Origin: Flavobacterium beibuense
GTDB lineage: Bacteria > Bacteroidota > Bacteroidia > Flavobacteriales > Flavobacteriaceae
NCBI RefSeq assembly: GCF_004151245.1
Contig: NZ_JUIW01000005.1
Coordinates: forward strand, 62,001 to 126,000
DNA: 64,000 nt
Reading direction: 5' to 3'
The notes below the pieces were generated by a model. It did not search any database. It was not told the DNA's origin and saw only the letters and a list, made by a program, of their open reading frames with translations. The position numbers and the translations under genes are program-made. Positions 33,301 through 40,818 of this stretch are shown here, piece by piece; position 1 is the stretch's first letter, and each line of letters begins with the position of its first letter.

Positions 33301-34827
33301 ACTAAAGGCGAGGCCGACGTACTGCGTAAGGCGATGGGTAAAAAGCAAAAGGACGTACTTGATAAAATGAAACCTAAGTTTGTGGAGCAGGCCGCTGCAA
33401 AGGGTCATGATGCTACAGTACTTGAAAAAATATGGAAAGACTGGGAGGCATTTGCTAGTTATGCCTTCAACAAATCGCACTCTACCTGTTATGCATGGGT
33501 AGCTTACCAAACAGCTTACCTAAAGGCGCATTATCCGGCAGAGTACATGGCGGCGGTACTTTCCAATAACATGAATGATATTAAGCAGGTTTCTTTCTTT
33601 ATGGAAGAGTGTAAGCGAATGGGCTTAGAGGTATTGGGGCCTGATGTTAACGAGTCGTATTATAAGTTTACGGTAAACGACCACGGTGCAGTACGTTTTG
33701 GTATGGGCGCTATTAAAGGTGTGGGTGCCGGTGCGGTTGATACCATTGTAGAAAACCGTAAAGACGGAAGATACAGGTCGATATTCGATCTTGCCAAGCG
33801 TATTGATTTGCGTGCGGCCAATAAAAAGGCTTTTGAGAACCTTGCTCTTGCAGGAGGTTTCGACTGCTTTAACGATACACACAGGGCTCAGTATTTTCAT
33901 GATGACGGGGAGAATCTTACCTTCCTTGAAAAGGCTATGCGCTACGGGTCTAAGTATCAGGAAAATGAAAACTCATCTCAGGTAAGCCTCTTTGGTGAGG
34001 CCAGTGAAGTGCAGATACCGGAACCGGTTGTACCGCCATGTGAGGAATGGAGTACTATGGAAAAACTGGCGAAGGAAAAAGAGGTTGTGGGTATTTATAT
34101 CTCCGGTCACCCGCTGGATGACTACAAGTTTGAGATGAAGTATTTTTGTAATGCAAGGCTCGAGGCGCTTAAATCGCTGGAGCAGCATGTAAATAAGAAC
34201 CTTAGCTTTGGTGGTATAATTTCAAACGTGCAGCACCGTGTTGCCAAAAACGGTAAGGGCTGGGCTTCGTTTATGCTCGAGGGTTATGACGAAAACCATG
34301 AGTTTCGTATTTATGGGGAGGAATATCTAAAGTTCAGGCATTTCCTTATCCCTAATAACTTTACCTACCTTAAGGTAATGGTTAGGGAAGGCTGGGTAAA
34401 TGCCGAAGGCAAGCGGGGAGAACCAAGGATACAGTTTATAGCCATACAGTACCTGCAGGATGTACTTACCACTTTTGCGAAAAAGCTTATTATACAGTTT
34501 AATGTATTGGATTTACAGGAGCAGTTAATTGTTCATCTTAGTGAACTGTTTAAACATAACAGGGGCGATCATTCGGTGCAGTTTGAGGTGCTGGAACTGG
34601 AGAAGGTGAAACGAAAAGTAGAAGTGGCGGCTACCGCTGTGGAACAGTTGGACGATGATGCTGAAGCTGAATTTGAGGGAGAGATGCCGGAAAGCGTAAT
34701 GGCAGATGTGGAAGATATACAGGTAGTGACTAAGCTGAGCATGCCAAGCAGGAAGTTAAAGATAAAAATATCAAACGAACTTTTGCATGAGCTTGAAAGA
34801 CTGCAGGTTAACTTTAAACTGAATTAG
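30331..34827 (+). CDS. dnaE: DNA polymerase III alpha subunit with fused proofreading domain
   Basis: This 1498-residue replicative DNA polymerase has, unlike the E. coli protein of about 1160 residues, an N-terminal DnaQ-like 3'-5' exonuclease domain of the DEDDh type. It shows FDTETTG (D6, E8), VGQNVGFDVNIM and HNATADVEATTRCF. After a linker the PHP domain starts near 265 (FVHLHNHTQFSVLQ, AVAMTDHANMMGAF). The polymerase core has VGPGRGSAAGS and PDIDIDFDDEGRGRV carrying the catalytic aspartates, followed by the finger, beta-clamp and OB-fold regions to the C-terminus. Polymerase and proofreading are thus on one chain. The gene stands alone. Confidence 0.96.
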   Translation: MYLIFDTETTGLPKRWDAPLTDTDNWPRCIQIAWQLHDEMGQLIEHQDYLIKPEGFNIPYDAERIHGISTELALEQGVDLQGVLEKFNEAMGKAKFIVGQNVGFDVNIMGCEFHRFTMDSPMAGMPILDTCTEVTAELLQIPGGRGGKFKLPTLTELHEYLFGEPFAEAHNATADVEATTRCFLELVKREVFTKEELDVAPTYFHDFKEKNPQTIQLIGLKHINLKAASAEVRKRLEKLKGEEVIKPVSPELKQDMNEVEFVHLHNHTQFSVLQSTIAVPDLVKAAAKYKMPAVAMTDHANMMGAFHFVSNVLNHNKAAEAKNKELVEKGEEPTEVIMKPIVGCEFFVCEDHKDKTRKDNGYQIVMLAKNKKGYHNLAKMSSIAYTDGFYYVPRIDKRVIEKYKEDIMVLSGNLYGEIPSKVLNVGENQAEEALLWWKSQFGDDFYIELMRHGQEDENRVNDTLVKLARKHEVKLIATNNTYYVDKEDAHAHDILLCVKDGEKLATPKGRGRGFRYGLPNNEYYFKPGDEMKKLFADTPDAIVNIQEIVDKVETYSLYRDVLLPKFDIPEEFLVAEDEQDGGKRGENKFLRHLTYVGAEKRYAEITDDIRERLDFELKTIENTGYPGYFLIVQDFIAEARNLGVSVGPGRGSAAGSAVAYCLGITNIDPIAYDLLFERFLNPDRVSMPDIDIDFDDEGRGRVMDYVINKYGANQVAQIITYGTMAAKSSIRDTARVLDLPLFEADKIAKLIPNMKLAKIFNLDANALKGALRSDEFEKVQELLGLADGEDLGAETIQQAKVLEGSLRNTGIHACGVIITPDDITNFVPVSVAKDSDLYVTQFDNSVVESAGLLKMDFLGLKTLTLIKDTVKLVKYKHNIDLDPDNFPIDDVKTYELFQRGETVGVFQYESPGMQKYMKELKPTVFADLIAMNALYRPGPLEYIPSFIRRKNGEEEIKYDLDACEEYLKETYGITVYQEQVMLLSQKLAGFTKGEADVLRKAMGKKQKDVLDKMKPKFVEQAAAKGHDATVLEKIWKDWEAFASYAFNKSHSTCYAWVAYQTAYLKAHYPAEYMAAVLSNNMNDIKQVSFFMEECKRMGLEVLGPDVNESYYKFTVNDHGAVRFGMGAIKGVGAGAVDTIVENRKDGRYRSIFDLAKRIDLRAANKKAFENLALAGGFDCFNDTHRAQYFHDDGENLTFLEKAMRYGSKYQENENSSQVSLFGEASEVQIPEPVVPPCEEWSTMEKLAKEKEVVGIYISGHPLDDYKFEMKYFCNARLEALKSLEQHVNKNLSFGGIISNVQHRVAKNGKGWASFMLEGYDENHEFRIYGEEYLKFRHFLIPNNFTYLKVMVREGWVNAEGKRGEPRIQFIAIQYLQDVLTTFAKKLIIQFNVLDLQEQLIVHLSELFKHNRGDHSVQFEVLELEKVKRKVEVAATAVEQLDDDAEAEFEGEMPESVMADVEDIQVVTKLSMPSRKLKIKISNELLHELERLQVNFKLN

Positions 34828-34901
34828 TTTTTATAGTTTGCGTCTATGCGTTGATAACTAAAACTAATAAATGTTTAACTAATCTTTTAAATATTTATAC
34901 C

Positions 34902-34909
34902 TATTTTTG
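34902..34909 (+). promoter_or_regulatory. -7 promoter box of trxA
   Basis: TATTTTTG matches TAnnTTTG, 26 bases upstream of the trxA start; the upstream TTTG-type box is weak. Confidence 0.5.
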
Positions 34910-34935
34910 TCTTTTAAAACTTAACTATTATACAT

Positions 34936-35253
34936 ATGGCACAGGCAATAACAGATGCTACTTTTGAAGATGTAGTATTAAAATCAGATAAACCGGTATT
35001 AGTAGATTTTTGGGCAGCATGGTGTGGTCCATGTAGAATGGTAGGCCCAATCATTGACGAAATCAGCAAAGATTACGAAGGTAAAGCTGTTGTTGGTAAA
35101 GTTGATGTTGATGCTAACCAGGAGTTTGCTGCAAAATACGGAGTTAGAAACATTCCTACAGTTTTAGTTTTCCAAAACGGAGAAGTGGTAGGAAGACAGG
35201 TAGGTGTTGCTCCTAAGCAAACTTATACTGATGCTATCGACGCATTACTATAA
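34936..35253 (+). CDS. trxA: Thioredoxin
   Basis: This 105-residue cytoplasmic thioredoxin reduces protein disulfides. The active site is WCGPC with C30 and C33 (FWAAWCGPCRM), the cis-proline loop is VRNIPTVLVF, and the length is standard. It has its own promoter and a strong terminator, and no operon partner is visible. Confidence 0.97.
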   Translation: MAQAITDATFEDVVLKSDKPVLVDFWAAWCGPCRMVGPIIDEISKDYEGKAVVGKVDVDANQEFAAKYGVRNIPTVLVFQNGEVVGRQVGVAPKQTYTDAIDALL

Positions 35254-35279
35254 TCATCTGATTACTTAGATATACATTA

Positions 35280-35306
35280 ACTCCCGCAACAGCGGGAGTT
35301 TTTGTT
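35280..35306 (+). terminator. Terminator after trxA
   Basis: Arms ACTCCCGC and GCGGGAGT are followed by a T run. The next gene converges on this site; its stop is only 2 bases further. Confidence 0.9.
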
Positions 35307-35307
35307 T

Positions 35308-35670
35308 TTATACTGCAGCCTCTTTTTGTGCAGGATGATTCTTTTTATTGTGTTCGTAGTGCTCGTTATCCCACTTGGCCAGTTGTATTATAATGGGTAC
35401 AAGCGTGCGGCCTCTTTCTGTAAGGCTGTATTCTACCCTTGGTGGCAGTTCTTTAAATTCTTTCCGGTGTAAAATACCGTCTTCTTCAAGTTCCTTTAAG
35501 GTGGTGGTAAGTACTTTTTTAGAAATACTTCCTATAGCGGCATGCAGTTGCCCAAAACGTGCCGTGCGTTCCCTTAGCATGTAAATTACTATTGGTTTCC
35601 ATTTTGTGCCCAGTATTGCCATAGAGCGGTGCATGGGGCAGTCACTGTATTTAAAAAGGTTTCGTGTCAT
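35308..35670 (-). CDS. HxlR-family transcriptional regulator
   Basis: This 120-residue winged-helix regulator is of the HxlR/MarR-like family. CPMHRSMAILGTKWKPIVIYML is the characteristic N-terminus; the recognition region is SKKVLTTTLKELEEDGILHR and the wing is PPRVEYSLTERGRTL. Such proteins respond to electrophiles or oxidants and repress divergent genes. It is divergent from an old-yellow-enzyme gene, with repeated GGTTAC elements in the 121 bases between, so it very likely controls that gene and itself. Confidence 0.9.
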   Translation of the reverse strand: MTRNLFKYSDCPMHRSMAILGTKWKPIVIYMLRERTARFGQLHAAIGSISKKVLTTTLKELEEDGILHRKEFKELPPRVEYSLTERGRTLVPIIIQLAKWDNEHYEHNKKNHPAQKEAAV

Positions 35671-35673
35671 AAT

Positions 35674-35747
35674 GGTTACTTACAGGTTACCACTTTAAAC
35701 TAAAGTAGGTTACAAAAGTAAACTATTATCAGTTACTTTGTGTAACT
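35674..35747. promoter_or_regulatory. Repeated GGTTAC/AGTTAC elements, candidate HxlR operators
   Basis: GGTTAC occurs at 35674-35679, 35685-35690 and 35708-35713. A perfect inverted repeat AGTTAC-N5-GTAACT is at 35731-35747, and a second inverted repeat ACTTTA-N3-TAAAGT is at 35692-35706. All lie between the divergent HxlR and oxidoreductase genes. Confidence 0.6.
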
Positions 35748-35791
35748 ATTTGATAATAATAAGAAACCTTAAAATTTTTAAAAGACTAAAA

Positions 35792-36856
35792 ATGAATTTT
35801 GATTCCCTATTTACACCGTTTCAATATAAAGGCCTGCACCTGAAGAACAGGTTTGTTATGGCACCTATGACCCGCGCTTTTGCCACAGATGGTATTCCTA
35901 ATCAGCTGATAGTAGATTATTATGCCCGACGTGCAGCAGGTGAGGTAGGTCTTATACTTACTGAAGGAACCGTAATAAACAGGCCGGCTTCTAAAAACAT
36001 GAAAGACATCCCTAATTTTTATGGGGATGAAGCACTTGCCAACTGGAAAAAGGTAGCAGAGGAAGTACATGCTGCCGGAGGAAAAATAGCACCTCAAATA
36101 TGGCATGTTGGAAACACACAGGCGGGAGAATGGCTGCCATCGTCGCCGCTTGAAAGTCCGGATACTATGACACTGGCCGATATTCATGCAACTATTGATG
36201 CTTTTGCTGCTGCGGCAAAAGACGCACAAACACTTGGCTTTGATGCAGTGGAAATACATGGTGCACATGGCTATCTTATAGATCAGTTCTTTTGGCAGCA
36301 AACTAATAACCGCACCGATGAGTATGGTGGTAAGACACTTAAAGAGCGCAGCCGTTTTGCGGTTGAGGTGGTAAAGGCCATCCGTAAAGCTGTTGGGCCT
36401 GATATGGTAATTATTATGAGACTGTCGCAATGGAAGCAACAGGATTTTACCGTAAAGTTGGCTTATACATCTCAGGAGCTTGAAGAGTGGGTAGTGCCGT
36501 TAGCTGAGGCAGGGGTTGATATTTTTCACGGTTCACAACGCCGCTATTGGGAGAATGAATTTGATGGCAGTGACCTTAATTTTGCAGGCTGGTTAAAAAA
36601 AGTAACAGGTAAGCCTACCATTACAGTAGGTTCTGTAGGGCTTAACGGAGATTTTCTTGAGTTTTTCGGGGAAGGTAAAGGCGCAAACACAGTAGATTTA
36701 AACGAATTGTTACGCAGGTTTGATCGTGGTGATTTTGATTTGGTCGCCGTTGGTCGATCACTTCTTCAGGATCCGGAATGGGTAAAGAAAGTAAAATCGG
36801 GAAGTTTTGAAGAGCTTAGATCTTTTGAGGCTGCAAGTGCCCAAAAGCTTTATTAA
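35792..36856 (+). CDS. Old-yellow-enzyme family NADH:flavin oxidoreductase
   Basis: This 354-residue FMN TIM-barrel enzyme reduces activated C=C bonds of enals, enones or nitro-compounds with NAD(P)H. Typical motifs are LKNRFVMAPMTRAF, PQIWHVGN, EIHGAHGYLIDQFFWQQTN with NRTDEYGG, and DLVAVGRSLLQDPEW. I chose ATG at 35792, which starts the conserved MNFDSLFTPFQYKGL; an in-frame extension to 35738 is not family-like. It is divergent from an HxlR regulator, an arrangement known for electrophile- or quinone-responsive oxidoreductases. Confidence 0.92.
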   Translation: MNFDSLFTPFQYKGLHLKNRFVMAPMTRAFATDGIPNQLIVDYYARRAAGEVGLILTEGTVINRPASKNMKDIPNFYGDEALANWKKVAEEVHAAGGKIAPQIWHVGNTQAGEWLPSSPLESPDTMTLADIHATIDAFAAAAKDAQTLGFDAVEIHGAHGYLIDQFFWQQTNNRTDEYGGKTLKERSRFAVEVVKAIRKAVGPDMVIIMRLSQWKQQDFTVKLAYTSQELEEWVVPLAEAGVDIFHGSQRRYWENEFDGSDLNFAGWLKKVTGKPTITVGSVGLNGDFLEFFGEGKGANTVDLNELLRRFDRGDFDLVAVGRSLLQDPEWVKKVKSGSFEELRSFEAASAQKLY

Positions 36857-36881
36857 TAAAGGATTTAAACTGATTATTTAG

Positions 36882-36907
36882 ACCCGGGGCAAATGCTCCG
36901 GGTTTTT
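36882..36907 (+). terminator. Terminator after the oxidoreductase gene
   Basis: Arms ACCCGG and CCGGGT, extended by GGC/CTC pairs around AAATG, are followed by a T run. Confidence 0.85.
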
Positions 36908-36998
36908 ATTTTCTGTACATTTAGAAAAAAAATTACAACCTCAGGCAACTTGAAATACAAATTTTCCGTCTTAGAGATATAAACCAATTTTAAACCTT

Positions 36999-37556
36999 TT
37001 GAAGATTATCAGATTACATACTTCTGATGAAGTGATTATAAAAAAGATCCTGCAGGGAGACAGCCGTGCCGAAAGGCAGCTGTATGACCGTTATGCTGCA
37101 AAAATGCTTGGCGTATGCAGGATATATATAAAAGACCTTCATTATGCCGAAGATGTAATGATACAGGGTTTTACCCGTGCACTTGATAATTTAGGAAGGT
37201 TTAGGTTTGAAGGCAGCTTTGAGGGCTGGCTGAGAAGGATAATGGTGAGGGAAGCTATTGATTTTTTAAGAGAGCGTACCCAGCTTTATTTTGAAAATAT
37301 TGAAACGGCCGAAGTGCCTCCGGTAGCTACAGGAGATATTGATATAGATGCCGATTTGCTTCAACTGCTTATAGACAGGCTGCCGGAAGGTTACCGAACT
37401 GTGTTGGTCATGTTTGCCATTGAAGGGCACAGCCATAAGGAAATAGCAGAAATGCTGGCTATTAGTGAAAACACGTCGAAGTCACAATTGTTCAAGGCAC
37501 GCAAGCAATTGCAGGAACAGTTAGGCGTATTAAAGAGAATGGAAAATGAAAGATAA
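36999..37556 (+). CDS. ECF-type RNA polymerase sigma factor
   Basis: This 185-residue sigma factor has region 2 (LYDRYAAKMLGVCRIYIKDL, then AEDVMIQGFTRALDNL) and region 4 (LPEGYRTVLVMFAIEGHSHK, then EIAEMLAISENTSKSQLFKA). It directs RNA polymerase to a specific regulon. The start seems to be TTG at 36999, which gives a family-like N-terminus KIIRLHTSDEVIIKKILQGD; no ATG lies in a suitable place. It overlaps the next gene by 11 bases, and that gene encodes a membrane protein that could be its anti-sigma factor. Confidence 0.88.
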   Translation: MKIIRLHTSDEVIIKKILQGDSRAERQLYDRYAAKMLGVCRIYIKDLHYAEDVMIQGFTRALDNLGRFRFEGSFEGWLRRIMVREAIDFLRERTQLYFENIETAEVPPVATGDIDIDADLLQLLIDRLPEGYRTVLVMFAIEGHSHKEIAEMLAISENTSKSQLFKARKQLQEQLGVLKRMENER

Positions 37557-38244
37557 TAAAAACCTGGAACAGCAACTTGCCGAAAAGCTCGGCAGCCGAA
37601 GCATTGCCCCGAGTGCTCAGGCATGGGACCGTATTGCGCAGAACAGGCAACAGGGAAAAGATAAAAAGAAGAAGAAAAGAGTAACGTTTTATTATGCCGC
37701 CTCCGTTGTGCTGGTATTGCTTTCTGCGGGATACTTCTTTGTGTCGGGTAATAATAACGATGTTATCACAGAACCTGGGGTAGTTGTTGATTCTGACAAG
37801 ACAGAAAAAATAATTAAGGAAGAAGAGCCTGTAATTATATCGGAAACTGTTTTACAGCCACAGCAAAACCATGAAGTTGTAGCTTATCATGAAGAAAAGT
37901 TGCCACAAGCTGATTTTGTGCAGTCTAGAGACGAAGTAAAGGTAATTGCATCATCTTATAGAAATATTCAGGTGAATGAGAGTCTTCCTGAAGTGAGTGT
38001 TGCAGCTCTGCAGGATATAAAAATACTCACTAAAGAGGAACTGTATGAGCAGGAAGTAGATTATCTTCTTAAAGATGCCGTAAAAGAAATGGCGACAGAC
38101 AAACTGCTTAAAGCCCCTACCGATGATACTGCCCTGCTTAAGGAGGTAGAATCGGAAATGAATGACTATTATCGCGAAAAAGCCATGAAGATTTTTTCGC
38201 TTCAAAACAGAACCATACGCATAGCCGTAAAAGACAAACAATAA
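37546..38244 (+). CDS. Putative anti-sigma-like single-pass membrane protein
   Basis: This 232-residue protein has a cytoplasmic N-terminus of about 45 residues (LEQQLAEKLGSRSIAPSAQA, then WDRIAQ), a Lys-rich stop-transfer and one membrane helix (about 47-65, TFYYAASVVLVLLSAGYFF). A charged periplasmic domain of about 165 residues follows. This topology and the 11-base overlap with the sigma gene suggest an anti-sigma role; no ZAS-type zinc motif is seen. The alternative is a structural partner of the following outer-membrane-like protein. Confidence 0.7.
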   Translation: MKDNKNLEQQLAEKLGSRSIAPSAQAWDRIAQNRQQGKDKKKKKRVTFYYAASVVLVLLSAGYFFVSGNNNDVITEPGVVVDSDKTEKIIKEEEPVIISETVLQPQQNHEVVAYHEEKLPQADFVQSRDEVKVIASSYRNIQVNESLPEVSVAALQDIKILTKEELYEQEVDYLLKDAVKEMATDKLLKAPTDDTALLKEVESEMNDYYREKAMKIFSLQNRTIRIAVKDKQ

Positions 38245-38259
38245 CTTAATCTTTTAATT

Positions 38260-39405
38260 ATGAAACGCACCTTATTGTGTATCGCCTTTTTGGCAACAGG
38301 AATTTTTTTGCCTAAAGTTAACGCTCAAACAGAGCAGGATTCGGTAAAAAAACAGGATAAAGAAAAAAAAGAAAATTGGTGGAATGAAACCGATCAGGAG
38401 TACTATGAAAGGTTGAAAAAACGAAAGCTGGAAGCTTTTGAAGGGGAAAAGGAGAATATTGTGGAAGCCGAAAAGTTTGACCTTAAAAAACAGATTGAAA
38501 AGATAGACGAAAGGCTTGAAAAAGGTGATATAACCCAAGACAAAGCTACTGCCCTTAAACAGGAAGCTGCTAAAAAAACGGCAGAGAATATAGATAATAA
38601 AATTGCAATAATAAATAATCAGATTGAACTTACCGAAAGGGATGTAGTTTATAATTACTCACCAAACTTAGGAGGTTATATTGCAATAGGCTGGGGTAAT
38701 GTGGTTGATGATAACGGAAGTTTTTTGCTTGGAATGGAGTATAAAGCTCCCAGTAAAAAGCCAAAATATGATAAACGTACTTATACAGATGTGGTATTTG
38801 CCTTTGGATTAGGAGGTACTACAGGAGGAGGAACCGACCTGGGGGGTACTTATAAGGTTGGTAAAAGCGCATTTGCCGAAATAGGGTTCACTTTCCGTAC
38901 ACGTTTGCTTAAAGAGTCAAATTTCTGGAGGCTGGCTTATGGTATTTCTTATCAGCAGAATCAGTTGGGGCCAAGAGATAATAAATACTTTGTAAATAAT
39001 GACGGTTATACTGCGTTGGAGGTTTTTCCTTATCAGATTAAGCGAAATGTACTTATGATAGGTAATATAGTTGTTCCTGTGTTTTTGGAGTTTGGTTCGT
39101 CTAAAAAAAGAGAGTATGCCGATTATTTCAGGTATGATACCTCACAAAGCTTTAAAGTAGGTATAGGTGGTTATGCAGGTATTAATACAGGTGCCATGCA
39201 ATGGATGAAATATGTTGAAAACGGAAAAGATGTAAGAGTAAAAACCCGCCAGGATTTCAATACAGAGAAATTTGTGTACGGACTTAAAGGTTATGTGGGT
39301 TTCGGCAGTCTGAGCCTTTTTGCAAGCTACGAACTGAACAATGTATTTACGAACTCGGCATATAAGGATCATGCAGTGTTCTTCGGGTTGAGAGTTGATC
39401 TTTAA
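38260..39405 (+). CDS. Secreted protein, predicted outer-membrane beta barrel
   Basis: This 381-residue protein has a signal peptide (ends PKVNAQ, about residue 23). A charged coiled-coil-like segment follows (about 30-125: KKQIEKIDERLEKGDITQDK and similar). The last 250 residues look like an outer-membrane barrel: alternating aromatic strands (YIAIGWGNVV, AEIGFTFRTRL, FGSLSLFASYELNN) and a C-terminal FFGLRVDL. It is 15 bases downstream of the putative anti-sigma gene, so the three may form a stress-response unit. Function is unknown. Confidence 0.75.
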   Translation: MKRTLLCIAFLATGIFLPKVNAQTEQDSVKKQDKEKKENWWNETDQEYYERLKKRKLEAFEGEKENIVEAEKFDLKKQIEKIDERLEKGDITQDKATALKQEAAKKTAENIDNKIAIINNQIELTERDVVYNYSPNLGGYIAIGWGNVVDDNGSFLLGMEYKAPSKKPKYDKRTYTDVVFAFGLGGTTGGGTDLGGTYKVGKSAFAEIGFTFRTRLLKESNFWRLAYGISYQQNQLGPRDNKYFVNNDGYTALEVFPYQIKRNVLMIGNIVVPVFLEFGSSKKREYADYFRYDTSQSFKVGIGGYAGINTGAMQWMKYVENGKDVRVKTRQDFNTEKFVYGLKGYVGFGSLSLFASYELNNVFTNSAYKDHAVFFGLRVDL

Positions 39406-39435
39406 TAACAATCATTTTTTCGCTACATTTGGGAT

Positions 39436-40362
39436 ATGAAGCTAGAATCACAATTAGAAAAAATATCCTCTTTTGGGCATCTGGAACTTTTGGCTAACCA
39501 GATAGTGGAAGGTTTTATATCGGGCATGCATAAGAGTCCGTTTCACGGGTTCTCTTCCGAGTTTGCCGAACATAAGGTCTATAACCCCGGGGAGAGTACA
39601 CGTCATATCGACTGGAAACTGTTTGCAAAGACCGACAGGCTTTATACTAAGCGTTATGAGGAAGAAACAAACCTGAGGTGTCACATTATACTGGATAACT
39701 CATCGTCGATGCATTACCCGCGACTAAAAGACGGGCAGCCCTTTTATGAAAATAAAATAGGTTTCTCGGTTCTGGCTTCAGCCGTATTAATGGATTTGCT
39801 GAAAAGGCAGCGTGATGCAGTAGGGTTAAGTGTGTATTCTGATAATTATGAGTTTTATGCTCCCGAAAAGGGAAGCGGACGCCATCACAGGATGCTTATC
39901 AATAAGCTGGAAGAGGTTTTAGAGAAGCCAAGAGAGTCTAAAAGTACCGATACGATTACTTATTTGCACCAGATAGCACAAAAGATGCACAGGAGGTCTA
40001 TGATTATCCTTTTTACCGATATGTTTCAGGGAGAGGATAATGAGGATTTGTTTAATGCCCTGCAGCATTTGAAACATAATAAGCATAAAGTGGTGCTTTT
40101 TCATGTAATTGATAAGAAAACGGAGTTCAGCTTTGATTTTGACAATACACCACGCAAGTTTGTTGACTTGGAAACAGGAGAGCAGGTTAACCTTTTTGCC
40201 GAAAACATAAAAGACGAATACGAAAAACTGGTTAAGGATTACTTTAAAAAAATAGAGGATACCTGCATGCAGTACCGTATAAAGTATGTGCCGGTTTCGG
40301 TAGACGAAAAATTTGAAAAAATTTTACTGACATACTTAGTTGAAAAACAAAAGTTTGGGTAA
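39436..40362 (+). CDS. DUF58 protein with vWA-like domain
   Basis: This 308-residue cytoplasmic protein is of the DUF58 family, often encoded beside MoxR ATPases. The N-terminal motif YNPGESTRHIDWKLFAKTDR is diagnostic. A vWA-like MIDAS site LDNSSSMHYP (D-x-S-x-S) and later FTDMFQGEDNED follow, suggesting Mg-dependent protein binding. MoxR/DUF58 pairs act as chaperones for protein complexes, but no MoxR gene is adjacent here. It precedes the tRNA-Asp gene, the insertion site of the downstream mobile element. Confidence 0.88.
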   Translation: MKLESQLEKISSFGHLELLANQIVEGFISGMHKSPFHGFSSEFAEHKVYNPGESTRHIDWKLFAKTDRLYTKRYEEETNLRCHIILDNSSSMHYPRLKDGQPFYENKIGFSVLASAVLMDLLKRQRDAVGLSVYSDNYEFYAPEKGSGRHHRMLINKLEEVLEKPRESKSTDTITYLHQIAQKMHRRSMIILFTDMFQGEDNEDLFNALQHLKHNKHKVVLFHVIDKKTEFSFDFDNTPRKFVDLETGEQVNLFAENIKDEYEKLVKDYFKKIEDTCMQYRIKYVPVSVDEKFEKILLTYLVEKQKFG

Positions 40363-40400
40363 AAACGGAAATTTTTTTTGAAAAATTTCTTTGTAAATGC

Positions 40401-40430
40401 TTGCAAATGTCAAAAAGCGCCGTATATTTG
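40401..40430 (+). promoter_or_regulatory. Promoter of tRNA-Asp
   Basis: TTG at 40401-40403 (CTTG context), a spacer of exactly 19 bases, then TATATTTG at 40423-40430 form a consensus Bacteroidota promoter. The mature tRNA starts 59 bases further, leaving a leader of about 50 bases. Confidence 0.8.
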
Positions 40431-40489
40431 CACCCGTAATAATGAAACAAACAACGCACTCAAAAGGTGTTAGTTTTATTAGAAACGCT

Positions 40490-40566
40490 GGTTTGGTAGT
40501 TCAGTTGGTTAGAATACATGCCTGTCACGCATGGGGTCGCGGGTTCGAGTCCCGTCCAGACCGCCA
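40490..40566 (+). tRNA. tRNA-Asp (anticodon GTC)
   Basis: The cloverleaf can be drawn: acceptor GGTTTGG (40490-40496) pairs with CCAGACC (40556-40562); the anticodon stem is CATGC/GCATG with loop CTGTCAC, so anticodon GTC at 40524-40526; the T arm contains GGTTCGAGTCC; discriminator G and encoded CCA (40564-40566) follow. The last 16 bases belong to the long direct repeat that is present again at 56059, which marks this gene as the insertion site of an integrative element. Confidence 0.97.
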
Positions 40567-40710
40567 GTAAAGGAGAAGTAGCCTCGCAATTGCGGGGCTT
40601 TTTTCGCCTCAAAGCATTTAAGATTAGTTGTGTTGTTTGCCCTAACGGGCTGGTTTAGTAGTTAAACCGAATGAAAGGCTTTCCATTAAATTGGAGGGCT
40701 TTTTTGATTT
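40551..40710 (+). repeat. Left attachment repeat (attL) overlapping the tRNA-Asp 3' end
   Basis: This is a 160-bp block. Its first 93 bases (40551-40643) are identical to 56059-56151, and the rest matches the right copy except for a 2-base difference and a few substitutions around the GCCC/GGGC hairpin. It includes the tRNA 3' end, a terminator at 40581-40605 (GCCTCGC / GCGGGGC arms, T run) and a second hairpin (AAAGGCTTTCCA / TGGAGGGCTTT). The integrase gene starts 108 bases downstream. Confidence 0.9.
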
Positions 40711-40818
40711 ATAGACTTCTTGTAACACAACTTTATTACTTCATAATCTGGAAAAAGGTGTCCTTTTTTGTGTCCCAAAAAAAATCTCGTGTGTCCCATT
40801 TTTGAAATTGCTTAAATT

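Noticed and set aside
40441-40520. Short opening starting ATGAAACAA before the tRNA
   Set aside because: It reads through the tRNA gene itself and lies in the tRNA leader.
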